Below are positions 34,974-46,615 of a stretch of 64,000 bases of DNA, piece by piece. This DNA comes from Seiridium cupressi (taxonomy: Eukaryota > Ascomycota > Sordariomycetes > Amphisphaeriales > Sporocadaceae). The first letter of the stretch is position 1. The number at the start of each line of letters is the position of its first letter. Location of the stretch: contig JARVKI010000011.1 in assembly GCA_036674765.1 (NCBI GenBank), positions 372,001 to 436,000 on the forward strand. The letters run 5' to 3'. The position numbers were made by a program, and so were the translations under genes. A model generated the notes under the pieces. It was not told where the DNA came from. It ran no database searches and saw nothing but the letters and a program-made list of their open reading frames with translations.

Positions 34974-36611
34974 TCAAGGCCGGTGTCTGTCCCTAGTAAG
35001 AGAATCTCTAAGGCGGCTAAAGATTCCGCCACCGGACTGTCCTCTCTCGCTACTTGATTCACTACGCGATGAACGACGACCTGAAGGTGAAGGATCCCTA
35101 ACCCTTCTGTTCGCCGGTTGTAAATTAACTTGAGGAGGCGAGTCGGAAGTTCGGCGAGAGGATGCACTTCTCCAGTTGAAACTTGATGGGTTGCTAGGGG
35201 AAGTGGCTTCGTCTCTAATACTTGCAAGACGCTCTGAGCCACGCTGACGCAAGTTGGCTCTTCGACGATCGGCATCAGGGTTTACCGCAGATCCAGAAGC
35301 CGTTGCAAACGCAGATGGAGATTCAGTACCAAAGGCTGGTTGTGCACTACTCGGTTGGCTGGCTGCGTCACCCTCGATTGCAGCTCGGCAGATGGGACAG
35401 GTGTTATGCTCCTTGAGCCAGAGGACCACACACTCTTCGTGGAACCAGTGCTTACAGGGCAACACGACGGCCTCGTCCCCAAGGGTCATGTCGTCAATAC
35501 AGATTGTGCATTCCCCCTTAGTTTCATTCCCAAGCATTTGCTCATCCAGCTTCTTCCGCGGGAGCTTGGCAATGGTTTCTTCTGACGCAGGCGGCGGAGC
35601 ATTAGATTGAGGGTTCTGTTCCATGAGCTGTGTAATGATACGATCCAGCGCCTCCTGGGAGTAAACTGCATCACCATGGGCACCACCCGGGGTCAAGAAG
35701 TGGCTAAGAATTTGCTGCAATAACATATTCACCGGCGGGTCAGCCTGATTGCCCTCGCCGGGGGATCCGGGATTATCAGGAGCATTTGGACCACGCCCCG
35801 CGGCTGGGGGAGGCACGAGATTCCCCAGAATGTTACCAAAAACACTATAGCTCCAGTCAGTAATTACCATGAATAAAATAGCAGGGTCGGTGACGTACGA
35901 CTGGAACGGGTCGTTTTGATTCATGCCGCCCATCGCCCCCATTGGGGAACTGCTTCGGATGGTAGTTCGTGTACCGCCTCCGCCTGTACTAAATGTGTAA
36001 GTAGTCACACCACCGCCAAAACCAGGGCCGGAGAATCGTGTGTATTGAACGTGGCCAGGGCCGGCGCCGCCGTTACGAGGTGGAAATAGTTGGTCCGGAC
36101 CTGATCGACCCACAGACGGTCGGGGACCACCTCCGATGCCTTCTAGCATCTCCTGGAACCTGTTCATAATCTGATTGACATCATTGGGGTCTGCGCGACC
36201 GCGATTGCCATCTGCCGGACCTTCAGGATCACGGAATAGCATGCGCCGGCCAAAGAAAGTAGGATGTCCATCCATGAGATGATCGTCAATGTCCTCTTCA
36301 TCCGGGTCATCATCGCTGCCGTGGGCGTGGTGGGCGTGGCCATGGCCGAAGCCTGGTAATATGTCGTCCATGCTGCGGGGGTCGTTGTCAGGAGTTACCT
36401 GTGTGATATGTGTTAGAGCCATCATTTCTGTACCTAGGTCTGTGTCCGAGTCGTCAGAGCTTACAATTTCCGTAGCCTCGCCGTCACAGTTTGGGCATAC
36501 TAAGCCATGGTTGTCTCGATACCACTCGTGTTCGCATTGATGGCAGTAGACGACCTCACGGTCGCCAGAGGCGTCGAGGTGGTGACCTGCAGAATCCCCG
36601 CCGGATGACAT
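34974..36611 (-). CDS. RING-H2 E3 ubiquitin ligase, RNF115/RNF126-like
   Basis: Starts MSSGGDSAGH at 36611. The N-terminus has a zinc ribbon (YCHQCEHEW...CPNC, residues 22-41) as in RNF115/126-type ligases that recognise ubiquitinated or chaperone-bound clients. A complete RING-H2 (C-TI-C ... C-KHWFHEE-C ... C-PI-C) lies in the C-terminal third. The tail is Ser/Arg-rich and disordered. The frame is open throughout (545 codons), but two stretches look like introns of 3n length: 36399-36464 (66 nt, GTAAGC...CTAAC...CACACAG) and 35845-35898 (54 nt, GTACGT...CTGAC...CTATAG). Removing them joins TEI to VTPDNDPR and DPFQS to VFGNILGNL, giving 505 residues and a smoother domain. It transfers ubiquitin with an E2; substrates are unknown. 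Confidence 0.85.
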   Translation of the reverse strand: MSSGGDSAGHHLDASGDREVVYCHQCEHEWYRDNHGLVCPNCDGEATEIVSSDDSDTDLGTEMMALTHITQVTPDNDPRSMDDILPGFGHGHAHHAHGSDDDPDEEDIDDHLMDGHPTFFGRRMLFRDPEGPADGNRGRADPNDVNQIMNRFQEMLEGIGGGPRPSVGRSGPDQLFPPRNGGAGPGHVQYTRFSGPGFGGGVTTYTFSTGGGGTRTTIRSSSPMGAMGGMNQNDPFQSYVTDPAILFMVITDWSYSVFGNILGNLVPPPAAGRGPNAPDNPGSPGEGNQADPPVNMLLQQILSHFLTPGGAHGDAVYSQEALDRIITQLMEQNPQSNAPPPASEETIAKLPRKKLDEQMLGNETKGECTICIDDMTLGDEAVVLPCKHWFHEECVVLWLKEHNTCPICRAAIEGDAASQPSSAQPAFGTESPSAFATASGSAVNPDADRRRANLRQRGSERLASIRDEATSPSNPSSFNWRSASSRRTSDSPPQVNLQPANRRVRDPSPSGRRSSRSESSSERGQSGGGIFSRLRDSLTRDRHRP

Positions 36612-38283
36612 CTGACCCTGCCTCTCCTCTCGATTCGCAAGAAGTGCAGTAAGTCCCAGGCCAAGTGCAAGGCCGCCTAGTGAGATCGCGCGGAAAGCCA
36701 GCCTGACGAATTGTGAATGTGATTACAAATATGTGAAACTGTTATCAGTCAACGCTGGTGTGTTGACTTGTAAATGGTATTTTACCGAAGCAGTTCTTTG
36801 TGGGGAACTGCTTGCCGAGAATCCTTAATGCCCTCGTTGTTCCATGCGTTGTGGTCTCGTGATACTTGCGGGCGCAATGTCTCCAAGTCGGAGCGAATTC
36901 GTCGGGTTCAGATACCGGCGGAAATCGCGGTTCAGGTCGGCAGTTCGATGTAGAAGCGTTGGGAAGGAGTGAAGAGGGAAAGTCGATGTCGCAACTGTAG
37001 TGCAGGGTGCCGTGTACCGATGGGACAATGGGGCCGACAAGGCTGACTTGGTGGTGGTGCGGGTGCAAAAGTAAAGGTGTGCACGTATGATGGAGTGGTT
37101 GTCAGGCTGCGTCGGCAAAGACCTCAGAGCCTGCAGTTATAATTAGCTGGGCGATTCTCGATTGTGGTTTGATGTGATTGGTATCAGGCTTTGGAGGTGG
37201 GTAGATTGTACGATGACAGTCTGCCCGCTTGGTCGATTGTGTGTGTTGAGAGGTAAGCAGAGTAAGAGAGTCGTCGTTTGCGTACCTGAGATGGGTTCCT
37301 GTATTTGAGGAAGCTGAGGTTGCCCGGTGCAAAGTAGGTAGGTACTAAATCACAAAAAGAAGCAGTCAGTTTACAAATGTTGGCCTAGAGGTAATCGGAA
37401 AGATGCAAACGGGCATATCGGTGGCAGCTGAGCATCATGGCGATCGAGATGCGCTATCGATAATTCGTGACCCTAGCTGCCGTTGTTGGACATGCAGGGT
37501 CTAGTTAGAGACGAACTTACGTCAATGTACCACAGGTAGGGTGTGAGCAGAGGGTGCTTGCGGTCCACAGTAGGGAGGGCGAAAGACGGAGGACTATGCC
37601 CTTTAAGAGAACTCAGTAAAAGAAAAGGAAATGTGCAGGTCGTCGAGAATGAATCACAGATGCACCAGACCAAGCCGAACCAGCCCGTCCTCCGGATCAC
37701 CTGGTACTTGGTGAGTGTTCGGCTGCTTTCGTCATGCTTCTTCTGGCCAGCACCAAGCACTTCGAACCTGGAACCGCGGGGGCAACGGGACTGCACAGCC
37801 ACTTCCGCAGCGGCAAGCCCGGACTGTGGCGTAAAGTCTCTTTTGAGACGCGTTAATGTGAGTGCGATTCTCGGCTGGTCACTGTGACTTGTGGCTCGCC
37901 GAGTCCAAGTACATGGTCGCCTTGGGCTTGCAAATTCAGCCAGTCATGAAGCATATCATCGCTATTCTCCTCCACACTGTATAGGATGCGTACAGTCGGA
38001 AGTCTCTAGGTTGGCATGGTCAACTACCCATAACGAGTTTCTAGGAGACCCAGCAGACTCCTGGTGATGCATTGGTCTACATACCTGTCCCCCCGTCAAA
38101 GCCTATCTGGCGGGTTGGTGAAGTTTAAAGTCAGTAGTAAACATGTCTGACATTTCAATATAGTATATATCGTCGAATGCAATACCAAAACGCGGAGATG
38201 TCCATACCAGCCCCTGAAACGCCGTCCAATCACTTCTTGTATTGTTACCTCCGTTTTCCCATTGATTTCTCTCAACAAGCTTG
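36612..38283. other. Intergenic region upstream of the RING gene
   Basis: 1.7 kb between two minus-strand genes. It contains the RING gene promoter and probably a long 5' leader, and the 3' end of FIS1. The minus strand is rich in C, T and ACC words near 36830-37330. No conserved coding frame was recognised; an unrecognised small gene near 37473-37802 cannot be excluded. Confidence 0.45.
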
Positions 38284-38876
38284 TTACCTCCTACGTCCCC
38301 TGAACAAGATACCGCCCACTACTCCTGCAGCAATGGCCACTCCTGAGATGATCGCAACACCCATGAGTCCTTCTTTAGCCACCTTGTCGTCGATCAACCT
38401 CCTCAGGTCCGCCGCTTGCATGTTCATGGGCTCTTTGTCGAGTAGCAAGTCATTGTATCGCCGCGCCTCGCCATAGTTGCCTAGCTTGTAGTTGCCGAGG
38501 CCTAGATAGTAGAGACATTCGCGACGGCGCTCGGGCGAGACGCGGAAGATTTCGGAGAGCAAGCGCACGCCAGTCTGTTGGTCGTTGCGAGAATCTGATT
38601 TCACGAGTCCCTACAAGTGAGATGTTAGTTGGCCGTTCTTGGTCAGGAGGAGTAACACGGTTAAAAGCAAAAATGACAATCAACATACCCATGCGTAGTT
38701 GAATTTTGTCTGTACGCCAACCATTTCGCCTTCCTTTTCGTACTGGGCTCTCAGAACTTGGAGTTCCGAGGGCTTGAGCGGTGTTTCCGCATCCACGGCA
38801 TCTATAGTCAGTTGTGTTAGCTGTGCTGACTCGAGTCGACGGCGTGAGAAGTGCACTCACGAGGGAGGGCGGTCAT
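38284..38876 (-). CDS. FIS1: Mitochondrial fission 1 protein (Fis1)
   Basis: Tail-anchored outer-membrane adaptor that recruits the dynamin-like fission machinery to mitochondria and peroxisomes. Exon 1 is only 16 nt (38861-38876, ATG on the minus strand at 38876), exon 2 is 38699-38811 and exon 3 is 38284-38610. The introns are 38812-38860 (49 bp) and 38611-38698 (88 bp), and phases match. The protein is 151 residues, the usual size. It reads [14 protein letters not shown], then the TPR-like core ([39 protein letters not shown], split here by function into two helices; LLLDKEPMN). It ends with a C-terminal membrane helix, [20 protein letters not shown], capped by basic residues. It is divergent with SPC24, sharing a 495-bp promoter region. 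Confidence 0.96.
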
Positions 38877-39371
38877 TGTGGTGTTGGTCTTTTCTGTCTT
38901 GTAGACTGATATCGAAGGTCTAGCGATGTATGAAGGCTGTGGTGTAGCGAAAGTCTTCACCAGATGATTGGGAGTTTGAGTAGGCAGTGCTTAGTGTCGC
39001 TCGCAGGTGATGAAGTGTGGCGGAAGCTTCGCAAGCTTGATCGACCCGGTCGCATGTGCTTGCCTTGTGGCTCGATGTGGGTATGACGCACTTTTGACGC
39101 TAGTTGCAGCGAGACCGATAAGCTCTGATAGTTGGCCCTGGTGATGCGCTTCTGTTTGGCTGCTGCCTCTTTTCGGCTTAGCGGCACGCGGATCTCGACC
39201 CGAACTTCGAGGCCTCAAGCTTGCATCACGACATTTTTGCGACAGCCTCTAAGGGGAATTCCTGCAGCTCAAGTGAGATACACTCGAACACACCGAGACG
39301 ACATCAATCGAAGGCCCAATCCCTCGAACTCGAACAGTAACAATTTATCCAACATTGTCAAAAACATCGAA
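38877..39371. promoter_or_regulatory. Shared divergent promoter region of FIS1 and SPC24
   Basis: 495 bases between the two start codons. Minus-strand FIS1 and plus-strand SPC24 are transcribed away from each other, so this interval must hold both promoters and leaders. No TATA-like element stands out by eye. A minus-strand open frame near 38957-39218 is not considered a gene. Confidence 0.6.
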
Positions 39372-40032
39372 ATGATTCTCGAAGAAGATCCCGCAGCCGT
39401 ACGCCCCTTCATCATCCATCCAATCGCTCACGATCGCTAACACGCAATCATAGCTAATCCGGCATACGATTCACAACTTCAATATTCAGCCCGACCGCGT
39501 CGCCATCTCCCGCATTCATGACTCTCTCAGCACCTTGCAGTCTGCGCGCGATTTGCGCATCAACGACTCAAGCTCGCAACTCAAGAGACTGACCCGCACC
39601 CTGTCCATCCTGAACTCCCAACACGAGGAGCTCGTATCGCAACACTCTTCCACGGCGCATTCTTCGGAGATTGCGCGCCTAGATACCCAGAAGTTCCGCA
39701 TCGCGAAGGCCTGCTCAGATCTGGAGATGGAGGGCGAGCGCCTCGCCTCAGCAGCGGCGGATCTAGGCGCCCGGCTAGCGGAGCTCGAGTCGCAAGGCGT
39801 GGAGGGAGATGCTACAGAGAACGCCCGGAGGAAAGATCCAGTCGAGGACGAAGTCCTTCTACGACTCAAAGTATACCGGAGTCTAGGCATTGAGATCGAG
39901 AGAGACGGCAAGGATGGCGAGTTCGCACGCGCTGTGATCCGCAACGACCGCAAGGGCGACGTGCATGTGGTCAATATCGACAAGAACTTCTCTCGGTTCT
40001 TTTACGCAAATTACTTCTGGAACACGCTCTAG
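39372..40032 (+). CDS. SPC24: Kinetochore protein Spc24 (Ndc80 complex)
   Basis: Subunit of the Ndc80 complex that links kinetochores to spindle microtubules, pairing with Spc25. Exon 1 is 39372-39398 (MILEEDPAA), the intron is 39399-39453 (55 bp), and exon 2 is 39454-40032. The product is 201 residues. After [14 protein letters not shown] the middle is a long coiled coil ([56 protein letters not shown]). The C-terminal globular domain has the family hallmarks [15 protein letters not shown] and DVHVVNID...[11 protein letters not shown] near the end. The length is normal for filamentous fungi. The start is chosen because the short first exon gives the expected acidic N-terminus; the upstream frame lacks family character. 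Confidence 0.93.
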
Positions 40033-40772
40033 GACGACCTAGTACAGCGGAGAGAAAGATCAGGTAATCACGAGTTTCATGAAGAGGGACGACTAAATTG
40101 TGGTTGTGGCTGTTTCGCATGGTACCTATGGGGGTCCATGACAAAGACAGCTCATTGATTGGAGTCTGGAGTTTAAGGGTTCTGGTTGATACCACATTGA
40201 TTGATTTTGGGCTACTTCAGCATACGTTCGCAGAAAATAACCGAAACGTAGTCACCTCTAATTTTGGAGAAAATGCTCTGAACAAATGGTTATATCTTAT
40301 TCGATATATCTCAAATGACGTAACGGCCATTGCTCATATAACTAACATCATGCTTTCGCAAGACATCTTCGAATATGGTGACGGATGCGTGTCTGAGATA
40401 TTGGGAAATACGCTCTGCACTCGCGGAGACGATTGTCCATGATTAATCGACAAGGTTGCCCTCTGTGGACCATGCCCGAACCACGAAGTCATGGTCGTTC
40501 ATCATGGTGGTTTTTGACTATGGGTAGCAGATGATTTTCAGGAATACTCAAGGCGCACTTTTTGGCCATAGAAACGCCAAATCATTACTTGTATTGATTA
40601 ATGTGTTCTGTAGCATTGCCTCTTCTCTAAAACGTGCTCGCAATGCTCAAGCTGTATTGCAGCTAACCCACAACTCTACCACTTTTATTGCGCCAAAAAA
40701 AACCATAACTCCTTTCCAATATCTGTCATCTAAATCGTTCGAACCTTTCTCATGAATCAAGGAATTGTCGTC
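40033..40772. other. Convergent intergenic region
   Basis: 740 bases between the convergent ends of SPC24 and the MFS gene. A plus-strand frame of 114 codons at 40098-40442 has no family pattern and is not called. It should contain both 3' UTRs. Confidence 0.5.
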
Positions 40773-42584
40773 TTATACGCTGACGGCGAATTTACTCATA
40801 CTTCTCAGTCTTGCGCCGACCAAATACAACACCCAGATGCCCACAATACCAATAGTACTAAGGCCACCAAGCAAGGTTGTGCCCCGAGCCACACCCAAGT
40901 TTGCAAACAGCGGCTTCGCAAACAGGATGCTGGCAAAAGCCAATGAGCTTCTGAAGAAGTCGTTGCCAGCAAATAAACTGGCGGCGTACTGAGGGTAACT
41001 GAGCGGCACGTATACGAATATGCACTGCATGATCACAAAGACAGTAGCACCGTAGATCGTGATCCCGATAGTGGGTACAACCCAGTGGATGTCTGGTCTC
41101 GCTGTCCACGCGAAGAGGAACAGGCCAATGGTAGGACCAAACGCCGCAATCATGGCGGGGATCAGGCGTGACTCCTGCGACGGGAAGCCGTTGGCGGCGA
41201 TACGAGGGTTCAGGTAGAAGTAGAGGTACGAGATGTAAACGACGACGCCGATGAGACAGGCGATCAGGATGCACAGGAACACGAGACCGATTTGTCCGTA
41301 ACCCATGCCGTAGTAGACTGGGTACATGAGTGGGAACACCTCAAAGAAGGAGTAGTAGATACCGTAGATGATGGCGGAATACACCTGGACGAACAAGATG
41401 GCCGGGTCCTTGATGGTGATCTCAATCGGCTTGATCAGGGCGTCGATGATCACTGCGGGCTTGTCCAAATTACGCTGGTCGATCTCAGACTGTGACATGA
41501 AGCGTGAGCTCCCTGTGAGTTTGCGGAGGCGCTGAGCTCGCTGCCGGAGGAGAGTGGGCGTTGAGGTCTCAGGCAGAAGTAGGAACATGGCAAGGAAGAT
41601 GGGGGCGGAGGCCCAGAGGACCTCGAGGAGCGACCACCGCCAGCCCATGACAGGGACAGAGAAGCCTGACAGCAATGGCCCAAGAGCTGGACCACAGTAT
41701 GCAGCAGAAACCCAGGCAATTAGTGCATAAGGAACGGCCGTCATAGAGTACATATCCGCCAGTGATGCGGCGCCATCGGCAAGACAGGGCGACCCGAAAA
41801 GGCCCTGCAAGAAACGTAAGACCATGAGGCCGGGGTAGTTTGTGACAAGGGCGGCCGGGATCGACACAATGACGAAAAGAAACATGGTCCAGGTATACAC
41901 TGGGTTGCGGCCAACTGAGGGGATCTCGCTTAGGGGTGAAAAGAGCAAGGGGCCAATGCCGTAGCCCAAGACGAAAAGGGCAAGCCCAAGAGCAGCTTCA
42001 GTGTCACTCACGCCGAATTCGCGCATAACACCCTCCTCGGACGTGGTATAGATGGCGGACGATGTATATACGACAAAGGTGTAGAGACAGATGAGGACCG
42101 TCACCATGGCACGGCGGAAATTTGTCCAGTTGTGGGGATTCTCTGCGTCGTCTGTGAAATACCAGTCGACCAGGATCGCACCATCTTTCGTTTTCTTTGG
42201 CACGATGGGAATACTCTTCGTCTTTTCAAGACCGAGACCCTGTTGACCAACATCGAATTGCTCTTGCGATTCAGTCCGGCTTGACGTGCGTGGAAGTGCC
42301 GCTGGTAGTGGACTTGGAGCTGTAGTCGCACCGGCATTGCGAGCTTGACTCTCTTCATCGTTGGGGCTTATCGTGGTTACGGAAGCTAACGAAGATGTAC
42401 GTGTTGAGAGCGTCGCTTCGAATGAGGCCGCTATTGTTTCAGCCCTTAATTCGTCATTGGGGAGCTGGGTCTATGGTTCAGGTAGCGAGAAGTTGGGGTC
42501 CTCTTCTGGATATCCCAAGACTCGATTTCAGGTAAGTAGGCGGATGAGCTGCCCTACTGGGGCATCACGAATCAGATTCGACAT
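40773..42584 (-). pseudogene. MFS drug:H+ antiporter (DHA1, FLR1/MDR1-like) with two stop codons in the N-terminal frame
   Basis: Twelve-helix plasma-membrane exporter by family. The frame from about 42203 to 40773 is intact: DDAENPHNWTNFRR, motif A (GYGIGPLLFSPLSE...GRNPVY), motif C (AYCGPALGPLLSGF) and late helices. The only suitable ATG is at 42584 in the same frame (MSNLIRDAPVGQLIRLLT), and this N-terminal tail matches what such transporters carry (YPEEDPNF). Two stops interrupt it: TGA at 42528-42530 after RLLT, and TAG at 42471-42473 after LPEP. Either the gene is disrupted (CGA to TGA and CAG to TAG are both C-to-T changes), or an 87-nt intron at 42471-42557 (weak GTAGGG donor, CATAG acceptor, phase kept) removes both. 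The second option would delete normally conserved sequence. Otherwise translation would begin inside helix 1. Substrate is unknown. Confidence 0.72.
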
Positions 42585-43856
42585 TGTGTCGCTTTTCTTG
42601 TAAGGACGTATGACTAGATAATATGGTATAGTCTATGATGTATAGAAGAGATGATCTTGATGTGTTAGATGTGTTTTAAGAATTTGCTGATACAACGGCT
42701 TCACCTTGTCTGTCTGTATACTATTGTAATGGACTTCCAAAACAAGGAAGTGGCCGCGTCTTATGTAGACCTGGTCAATAAGGGACCATATTGGTGTAAT
42801 TACGGGGATTAGTAACTTGTCCTCTGTTCTCGCATTGCTAATAGCGGACGTTAGAGCTTCATAGCGGAAGCTAATAGAGATTCTCACGGTATCACACAGC
42901 ATAGATGGGTATGAAACGGTCTGACTGCGAACGGCGATTACCAAGCGCCGAGAGAACTACCAGGTGAAGAGTCATGCCGTGGAAATAGTGCAAAGCTAGT
43001 GCCATGATTATCTTCGAGATCAACAGTGTTGCTGACGCTCCGATTTTGGCGACGGAGCCAGAGTATTGATGCAGAAGCACGGAGCGCCAAAGTCTAATTG
43101 CAATATCATGCATCTGTGATAGCGCAAAGATAATCGCATTTTGTAGAGTACCTCATGACGCTTGGAATACTGGTGGGAAAAGAAGTCCTGCGCAAATACG
43201 CCCTATCATGCGGGCTATGAAATAGAGCTCGGCATTTGTCAGCCTGTGACTGTTGGGGTTCTGACGGCGTACAGTAGGACGCGGAGTCTGCACTTCCAAT
43301 CTGTGTTTCATCTAAGCCAACACTGGATTTATCAGCGTTGAATCCAGCGGGGTGGAATCTTCTTTGATTGGACAACCGTACAGAACCTTATTTTCTCCGA
43401 TCAGGCTTACCATTGCATCATGCTTGGCATATGCAACTAGCATGGCGATCAATGCCAGCTTGGTAATCTGATTAGATACGAAGCTGCTTCTTGGGAAGAG
43501 AAAGGGAAAATACTCATTGATAATGATGATAAGTTGTGCGTTCGTTCTGTCCTGGCTACACAGTACTCCTTGCAAGATCAAGTAATCTAGCACAATCGGT
43601 TCAATCGCTGGGGGCCTTCACATAGATACAGGTCATCGGTTAACATGTCAAGGTCCCTTCTGTTGAGTGACTAGCATATAGCCCGTGGAAAGCATAGCCA
43701 GGCTATGGATACCGATAGTCATGTAATCCAAATCATATTCCACAGCAGTGGCTGTTATGAGTGGTCTCTCAGATAGCATACAAATATAGTGCTCGTTGAA
43801 ACATGAATTCAATCGAATAGGGAATTGATCCCGGGGTTCTTCTGACACTTCTAAGA
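42585..43856. other. Intergenic region upstream of the MFS gene
   Basis: 1.27 kb between two minus-strand genes, rather AT-rich. It holds the MFS promoter and the 3' end of the PPR gene. Several minus-strand frames of 70-103 codons look random. No gene was recognised. Confidence 0.5.
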
Positions 43857-45955
43857 TCATACTGAGGCCGCCCCTGCCGCTGATTGATGCGTCGGTTGGA
43901 CGTATTCAGAATCCACAACTGTATGTGTAACGGCCGTCATCGGTTCGGACTCAAGCTGCTTCTCCTTCTTCTTCTCCTCCTCCTCCCCTCGTTTTTGTTG
44001 GGCTACGTTTAGGAGTACTTTAACATCAGAATTTCTGATGATACCCCTCTCCGTACATTGCTCAATAAGTCTCTGCGAGCGAGCATCTTCTGCTAATATA
44101 GACCTACTTAGCAGAGAAAGCGCTGTTCTCCGGCTAATCCACCAGTCATTCGGCTGGCCATCAGTCTTGGTAGATTCCATCTTTGCAAGATATCGGAACG
44201 CTGGCTCATACTTCGGATTTAGAGTGCTGATAAATATAATGCGATCGTAGATTGCTTCGTCAGGCTCAATGGACAACTGCTCCATTTCGGCCAGAAGAAA
44301 GCTCATTGACTTATGCAGGGTGCAATGTTGGAGAAGTAGACTGAAGGTCTCTAGATCTGGCCCCGACGAGCAGAACTGATGTATGTTGCGATACAAGTCT
44401 AGCCCAGACTTGAACTTGCGGCGAAGCAAGGTCGCCTCCAATATCACATTGAAGGCGGCCACCGGCACTTTATGCTTCTCCTTCAGATCGTGCAACACTA
44501 CGAAAGCTTCTTCTAATCGCTCAGGGGAGCTCTGAAGCAGGAGAAAGATTGCACGGGTGCACGAGCGATCGGGTTTCAAGCCAGCTTTAGCCATGAGGCA
44601 GATGGTGGCGAATGCCTTCCCAACATCATCGTCTCTTGCCTGCATTTCCAGCAAGGCCTCGAAGTGGTGCATTCCGAGCTTCACGCCCCGGCTTGACAAT
44701 TTTTGGATCACCTGCATAGCCAGGCTGGCATCGTCGTTTCTCGAAGCGGTGTTGAGAACATTGATGGCGACGCCATCGGAGGGAACCAGCTTGCCCAACA
44801 TCACCACACGGTTCCATATGTACTTGATCCCCTCATAGAATGCATCCCTGCTGAATACATCGAGTAGATAATGCCAAACATTGTGCGGAATGCTCGCGGT
44901 GGGATGTTTCAGTCTGTGCTGCAGAATCATAAGAGCTTCTTCATGGGCGCCAACCTCGCCGAGCGTGAATATGAAGATATCGTAGAGCCACGTCGATACG
45001 GGGACTCCTGTCTTGTGTAATTCCTCAAGTTTATCGAGGGCCAGTTCATATTGGCCATCGCGCAAGAGGCCAACAGTAATTGAGACTTGTGCATCAAATG
45101 ATGGTGAATTCCAGAGTGCTTTCATCTTTTCGAGGGTCTTGTTCCGCAGCACATAGTCTGGGTGTATAGCAAGTACCTACACAGAGTCAGTCGCTAGTTT
45201 GAACGATTGCGCGGGCGACTACTGACATCCAAGATGCTGTGAAATATAGCCCGCGTAGGTAATATCCCCTTGGATTCCATTTCTTCCAATAGGTTGCCAA
45301 CCACTTTCGCCGAACCATGTTTCGGGTCTGCATTTGCCTTGATAAGGCACTCGTAGAGGAATACGTCGGGTTTTCGATTTCGCCGGGTTACAAGATAGCG
45401 GACGGCTTTGCAGATGCCATGGTACTGGCGCTCTAGATCGGTGAGTTCCCGAAGCCCTTCAACAATCACATCCGTGCGAACAGTGTCCAAAGCTTCGTCA
45501 GGTGAGCCTTGACCGCCGAAGAATGAGAGGGGGAGCTCGGGACGCCGTTTCCATCTGCGATATATGTAACGTGCGTGGTCGTCTTGCGAATCATTCGACG
45601 AAGAGATCAGTGTCGGCCCCAAGCGCGACCCGCTCTTCCGATCTCTGAATGGTCCCTTTGTCCGGTCATGTTGAGGTTGCGGTCGCCAAATACGTCGGTA
45701 CTGTACTTGACTAGTTTCTGGAGTTTGTGGCGTGTGCGATTCGGTGCTCGTATTTCGTCGCTGCACCGCGACAGGCTGGTGCTGAGAGATTACAGGTCGC
45801 TGTAGCGTCTTATGGAGCGTCACAACGTCAATGGACGGACACAAGCAACGCCAAAGGCCGTCCAGCACAATGTGCTGTCGTTGCATTGCATTGGCTGGGT
45901 TCTTGGGCGCGAAATGCGTCGGCGTCTCGGATGGATGAAATTGATGTTCTGCCAT
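43857..45955 (-). CDS. Pentatricopeptide-repeat protein, probably mitochondrial
   Basis: Two exons: 45227-45955 and 43857-45176, with a 50-bp intron at 45177-45226 (phase 0) joining HSILD to VLAIHPDYVLRNK. The ATG at 45955 (MAEHQFHP) gives about 682 residues. The ATG at 45886 (MQRQHIVLDGLW) gives a shorter form with a more typical basic, hydroxylated mitochondrial presequence. The N-terminal 150 residues are Arg/Ser/Gln-rich. From RTDVIVEGLREL onward the protein is all helical, with degenerate 35-residue PPR-like units (FLYECLIKANADP; ALDKLEELHKTGVPVSTWLYD; ALMILQHRL; KAFATICLMAKAGLKPDR; DLETFSLLLQHC; FLLAEMEQLSIEPDEAIYD). The tail is Glu/Lys-rich. Relatives act on organellar RNA processing, stability or translation; the target is unknown here. 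Confidence 0.8.
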
Positions 45956-46615
45956 TTCGGAGATTGGAGATAGCTTCGTCCCGGTGTTACTGACATGGGT
46001 CACGTGATGGCTCAATTGATGCGGCAAAATGCTATCATACCCTTCCTGAAGGATATTGTGCCCACAGCAATTACATTTACTCTTTGCTGTGATGATGATA
46101 ATAAATGCTATGAAAGAACAACTCTGCCAATGCTGATTCATGTCGCTGTCAATCAATGGTTGCGTTGCGACGCATGGAATCCGGTTCAGCCGCACTATTA
46201 TGTTTTGCCCATCTACGGTCATGATCATGATTTAAGGTCGCATGTCATGAATGCTTATGGATGGCGATAGTTCAATGCATATTGATATCTGGATATCTTC
46301 GTCGGGACATCTCATCAGGTTTTCTGTGTGCGTGTAGTGTGACAGTTGATCACATGCACACAAGGCCCTATGTCCCAAGGCCGTTATGCGACGTGACCTG
46401 TATAACCAAGTAGGTTCAGTAATGGTCCTCCAGAGCTGCTGACAAGGCAGCACGCAGAATGGGTATCTCTTTCCTTTACGCCACACAACCTTTCCAGCAG
46501 ACTTCTCCCCTCTGGCATGGAGGATTTTGGTCGTGCCGATTCCCTGTATACGGGTCCACCTCAACTGAAGGGTCCTTATGTTTTCTTTGGTTGCCGCTTT
46601 ATTCAAAGGTTGCTC
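45956..46615. other. Intergenic region between PPR gene and LSM4
   Basis: 660 bases between two minus-strand genes: the promoter of the PPR gene and the 3' end of LSM4. The minus-strand frame stays open upstream of 45955 to 46228, but the extra sequence has no family character. No separate gene was seen. Confidence 0.5.

Noticed and set aside
40098..40442. 114-codon plus-strand frame after SPC24
   Set aside because: No domain, no splice support, and it lies in a convergent 3' region; composition is unremarkable.
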